Position numbers and translations under genes: made by a program
Assembly (NCBI GenBank): GCA_902494715.1
Contig: CABUUJ010000055.1
Location: 1 to 14,224 of the forward strand
From: an uncultured Collinsella sp.
Lineage (GTDB): Bacteria; Actinomycetota; Coriobacteriia; Coriobacteriales; Coriobacteriaceae
Length of the DNA stretch: 14,224 nt
Reading direction: 5' to 3'
In this document: positions 11,862 through 14,224 of the stretch, in pieces
Layout of the letters: each line of letters starts with the position of its first letter
Position numbering within the stretch: the stretch's first letter is position 1
Notes under the pieces: generated by a model
Told to the model about the DNA's origin: nothing
The model's database searches: none
Seen by the model: the letters and a program-made list of their open reading frames with translations, nothing else

Positions 11862-14224
11862 AAAGCACCGGCGCAGCGCTTGCAAATATGCGCGTGGCCG
11901 TTGTACTCGCCGACGGTGGTGCGGTAGTTCCAGCAACGGTCGCAGCACTCGCCCTCGGCTGCCTCGATGGCAACGGAGAGTTCCTCGCCCTGAGTCAGCT
12001 CAACATCGGAAACGATGTAGAACTCGGCCAGGTCGACGGCCTTATCACCGGTCAGCAGCGCGTACATCTCGGCGGGAACGACCGCCTTGACGCGGACCTG
12101 CTGGCTCTTGGTGAAGGTACCGGCGGAGCGGGCATCCTCAAGGGCCTTGGTCACGGCGCTACGGAGCTCGAGTGAAGCCTCGAGCACGCCCTCAAACTCA
12201 TTGGCCTCGTCGAACGTGATGGGCGACTTGTACCAATCGAGCAGCGCGGCATACTTCTGGTGATCGACGCAGCCGGCGGGCGCATAGGCCATGGCCTCGT
12301 CAACCGTGTAGGACAGGATCGGCTGAATGTCGCGCATGAGCATCGAGAAGAGCTCGGCCAGCACGGTCTGGGCGCTGCGGCGCTCGAGCGAGCCGGGCTT
12401 CTCACAGTACAGACGGTCCTTCAGGGCGTCGAGATACACGTTGGAGAGCTCGGTAACCACGAAGTCGTAGAGCGCACGGTAAGCGCGCGGGAACTCGTAG
12501 CAAGAGTAAGCGTCGTCGACCTCGGCCTGGACCTGGGTCAGACGGGCAACCATGAGCTTGTCGAGCGGCAACAGGTCGGCAAAGGCGACGCCGTCGGTCT
12601 CGGGCTCAAACTGGCCCTCGAGCTCGGAGAGCAGGAAGCGCAGCGTGTTGCGGAAACGACGGTAGGCATCGGACGTACGAGCGAGGATCTCGTGGTCGAT
12701 GGAAACGTCGGAGCTGGTATCGACAGATGCAACCCACAGACGGATGATGTCGGCACCCATCTCGTCACAGACCTTGTTGGGGTCGATGACGTTACCGAGC
12801 GACTTGGACATCTTGCGGCCCTGGCCGTCGAGCGTGAAGCCCTGCGAGACGACCGCCTTATACGGAGCGTGGCCGTTGGCGCCCACCGAGGTGAGCAGCG
12901 AGCTCTGGAACCAACCGCGGTGCTGGTCGGAGCCCTCGAGATACACGTCCGCCGGATACTCCAGCTCGGGGCGATACTCGCAGACGGCCTTCCAGGAGAC
13001 GCCGGAGTCCCACCACACGTCGAGGATGTCCTTATCGGCCTTGAGGTGATGGCCGCCGCACTTGGGGCAGACGCAGGCCTCGCCCAGGTAGCTCTCGGGA
13101 GCGTCGGTGAACCAGGCGTCGGAGCCCTTCTCGTGGAAGAGCTTGATGACGGCGTCGAGAGTAGCGTCGTTCATGACCTTCTCGCCGCAGTCGGCGCAGG
13201 TGTAGCTGGGGATAGGCACGCCCCAGTTGCGCTGACGGCTGATGCACCAGTCGGGACGCTGCTCGACCATGGCGCCAATGCGGTTAGCCGCGTGGGCCGG
13301 ATACCACTTGACGTTCTCGCGGACCTCTTTGCCAGCCTGCTCGCGCAAACCGGTCTTGTCCATCGAGACAAACCACTGGTCGGTAGCACGGAAGAGCACC
13401 GGATGCTTGCAGCGCCAGCAGTGCGGATAGCTGTGCGTGATCTTCTTCTCGAGGACCAGGGTGCCACGCTCGCGCAGGAACTCGATGATGTGCGGGTTGG
13501 CCTCATCGGTGTCCATACCGCTGAAGGGGCCACCGGTACCAAACTCCTCGCCGGTGTAGAACTTGCCGTCGTCATCGACCGGCATGCAGATGTCGGTAAT
13601 GCCCTCCTTGAGGCAGGCAAAGTAGTCGTCGACGCCGTGGCCGGGCGAGTTGTGGACGATACCGGTACCGTCATCGACACCGACGTAATCGGCCAGCAGC
13701 GCCACGCCCTCAACACCGTCAAAGATAGGCTGCTTGTAGTGGATGTGGTGGAAGGTCTCGGCGGGAACCACATAGGGCTTACCGTCGACCATAACCGGGG
13801 TGTACTCCCAACCAAACTCCTCGCAGCACTTGGGAGCCAGGTCCTCGAGCATGACCTCGGCACGACCATCGTGCTCAACGGCGACGTAGGCGGCGCCGGG
13901 CTTAAGGGAAACAGCCTGGTCGGAGGGGATGGTCCACGGCGTGGTCGTCCAGATGATAAAGTCAACCGGGCCGTCGAAGTTCTCGAGGCCGGCGGGCTTG
14001 GAGGTCATCTCAAAGCGAACGAAGATAGAGGGGCTCGTCTCGTCGGAGTACTCGATCTCGGCCTCGGCCAGCGCGGTGTGGCAGTGCTTGCACCAATGAA
14101 CCGGCTTGTGGCCACGATAGATCATGCCCTTATCGAACATGGCCTTAAAGACCTCGATGTCGGCGGCGTCATGCTGGTGATAGAGCGTCAGGTAGGGGTT
14201 GTCCCAATCGCCGAGCACGCCCAG
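11858..14224 (-). CDS. ileS: Isoleucine--tRNA ligase, C-terminal 789 codons (runs off right edge)
   Basis: Class I aminoacyl-tRNA synthetase charging tRNA-Ile. The frame is open to the right edge and begins LGVLGDWDNPYLTL, so the N-terminus with the HIGH motif is outside; full IleRS is usually 900-950 residues. Seen in order: CP1 editing domain (WTTTPWTIPSDQAV, later GTGIVHNSPGHGVDDY), HCWRCKHPVLFRATDQWF, WCISRQRNWGVPIPSYTC, two CxxC pairs (CADC, CPKC), DVWWDSGVSW and GSDQHRGWFQSSLL. The KMSKS loop is at 12800-12814, within GQGRKMSKSLGNVIDP. Then come the anticodon-binding domain and a C-terminal zinc finger with CDRC (about 11929-11946) and CKRC (about 11873-11884). DVWWDSG replaces the more common DVWFDSG. 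A T-box leader is plausible but would lie outside. The stop is inside the 11827-11861 hairpin. Confidence 0.98.
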   Translation of the reverse strand: MGVLGDWDNPYLTLYHQHDAADIEVFKAMFDKGMIYRGHKPVHWCKHCHTALAEAEIEYSDETSPSIFVRFEMTSKPAGLENFDGPVDFIIWTTTPWTIPSDQAVSLKPGAAYVAVEHDGRAEVMLEDLAPKCCEEFGWEYTPVMVDGKPYVVPAETFHHIHYKQPIFDGVEGVALLADYVGVDDGTGIVHNSPGHGVDDYFACLKEGITDICMPVDDDGKFYTGEEFGTGGPFSGMDTDEANPHIIEFLRERGTLVLEKKITHSYPHCWRCKHPVLFRATDQWFVSMDKTGLREQAGKEVRENVKWYPAHAANRIGAMVEQRPDWCISRQRNWGVPIPSYTCADCGEKVMNDATLDAVIKLFHEKGSDAWFTDAPESYLGEACVCPKCGGHHLKADKDILDVWWDSGVSWKAVCEYRPELEYPADVYLEGSDQHRGWFQSSLLTSVGANGHAPYKAVVSQGFTLDGQGRKMSKSLGNVIDPNKVCDEMGADIIRLWVASVDTSSDVSIDHEILARTSDAYRRFRNTLRFLLSELEGQFEPETDGVAFADLLPLDKLMVARLTQVQAEVDDAYSCYEFPRAYRALYDFVVTELSNVYLDALKDRLYCEKPGSLERRSAQTVLAELFSMLMRDIQPILSYTVDEAMAYAPAGCVDHQKYAALLDWYKSPITFDEANEFEGVLEASLELRSAVTKALEDARSAGTFTKSQQVRVKAVVPAEMYALLTGDKAVDLAEFYIVSDVELTQGEELSVAIEAAEGECCDRCWNYRTTVGEYNGHAHICKRCAGAL

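Overview
The window looks like chromosomal core sequence from a high-GC actinobacterium. Gene content and protein style best fit the Coriobacteriia, probably Collinsella or a close relative; this is an inference from memory, not a database match. All recognised genes but one lie on the minus strand. Coding is dense, with 1-8 nt overlaps or short gaps inside operons. No tRNA, rRNA, CRISPR array, integrase or transposase was seen.

Layout, read in the minus-strand direction of transcription (right to left). (1) 14224-11858: ileS, without its N-terminus. (2) 11857-11486: a 372-nt gap rich in inverted repeats. It holds a perfect 16-bp hairpin at the ileS stop, a roughly 98-nt nested hairpin element, a strong intrinsic terminator, and a 15-nt palindrome before lspA. 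(3) 11485-9873: lspA and rluD, overlapping by one base. (4) 9790-8495: a membrane family 2 glycosyltransferase, ending at a repeat-like terminator hairpin. (5) 8413-5302: a stand-alone prepilin-peptidase domain protein, a dGTPase and RarA. (6) 5201-2042: a tightly coupled four-gene set made of a DUF948-like membrane/coiled-coil protein, an RsbW-like anti-sigma homologue lacking the ATP-site motifs, a SigB/SigF-type sigma factor and an AI-2E family membrane transporter. (7) 1796-2035: the only plus-strand gene, an AT-rich two-helix small membrane protein that converges on the transporter gene with a 6-nt gap. (8) 1601-1: alaS, cut off by the left edge, with its own promoter directly after a terminator.

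Most of the window is housekeeping: aminoacyl-tRNA supply (ileS, alaS), rRNA modification (rluD), lipoprotein maturation (lspA), replication-fork maintenance (rarA) and nucleotide pool control (dGTPase). The parts worth a second look are the sigma-factor operon with its unusual switch protein, the structured ileS-lspA gap, the promoter-poor hairpin at 8445-8486, and the low-GC small membrane gene, which is probably covered by antisense readthrough. I did not find a clearly new multi-gene system. The strongest candidates for undescribed biology are the structured element at 11720-11817 and the sigma module at 2042-5201.
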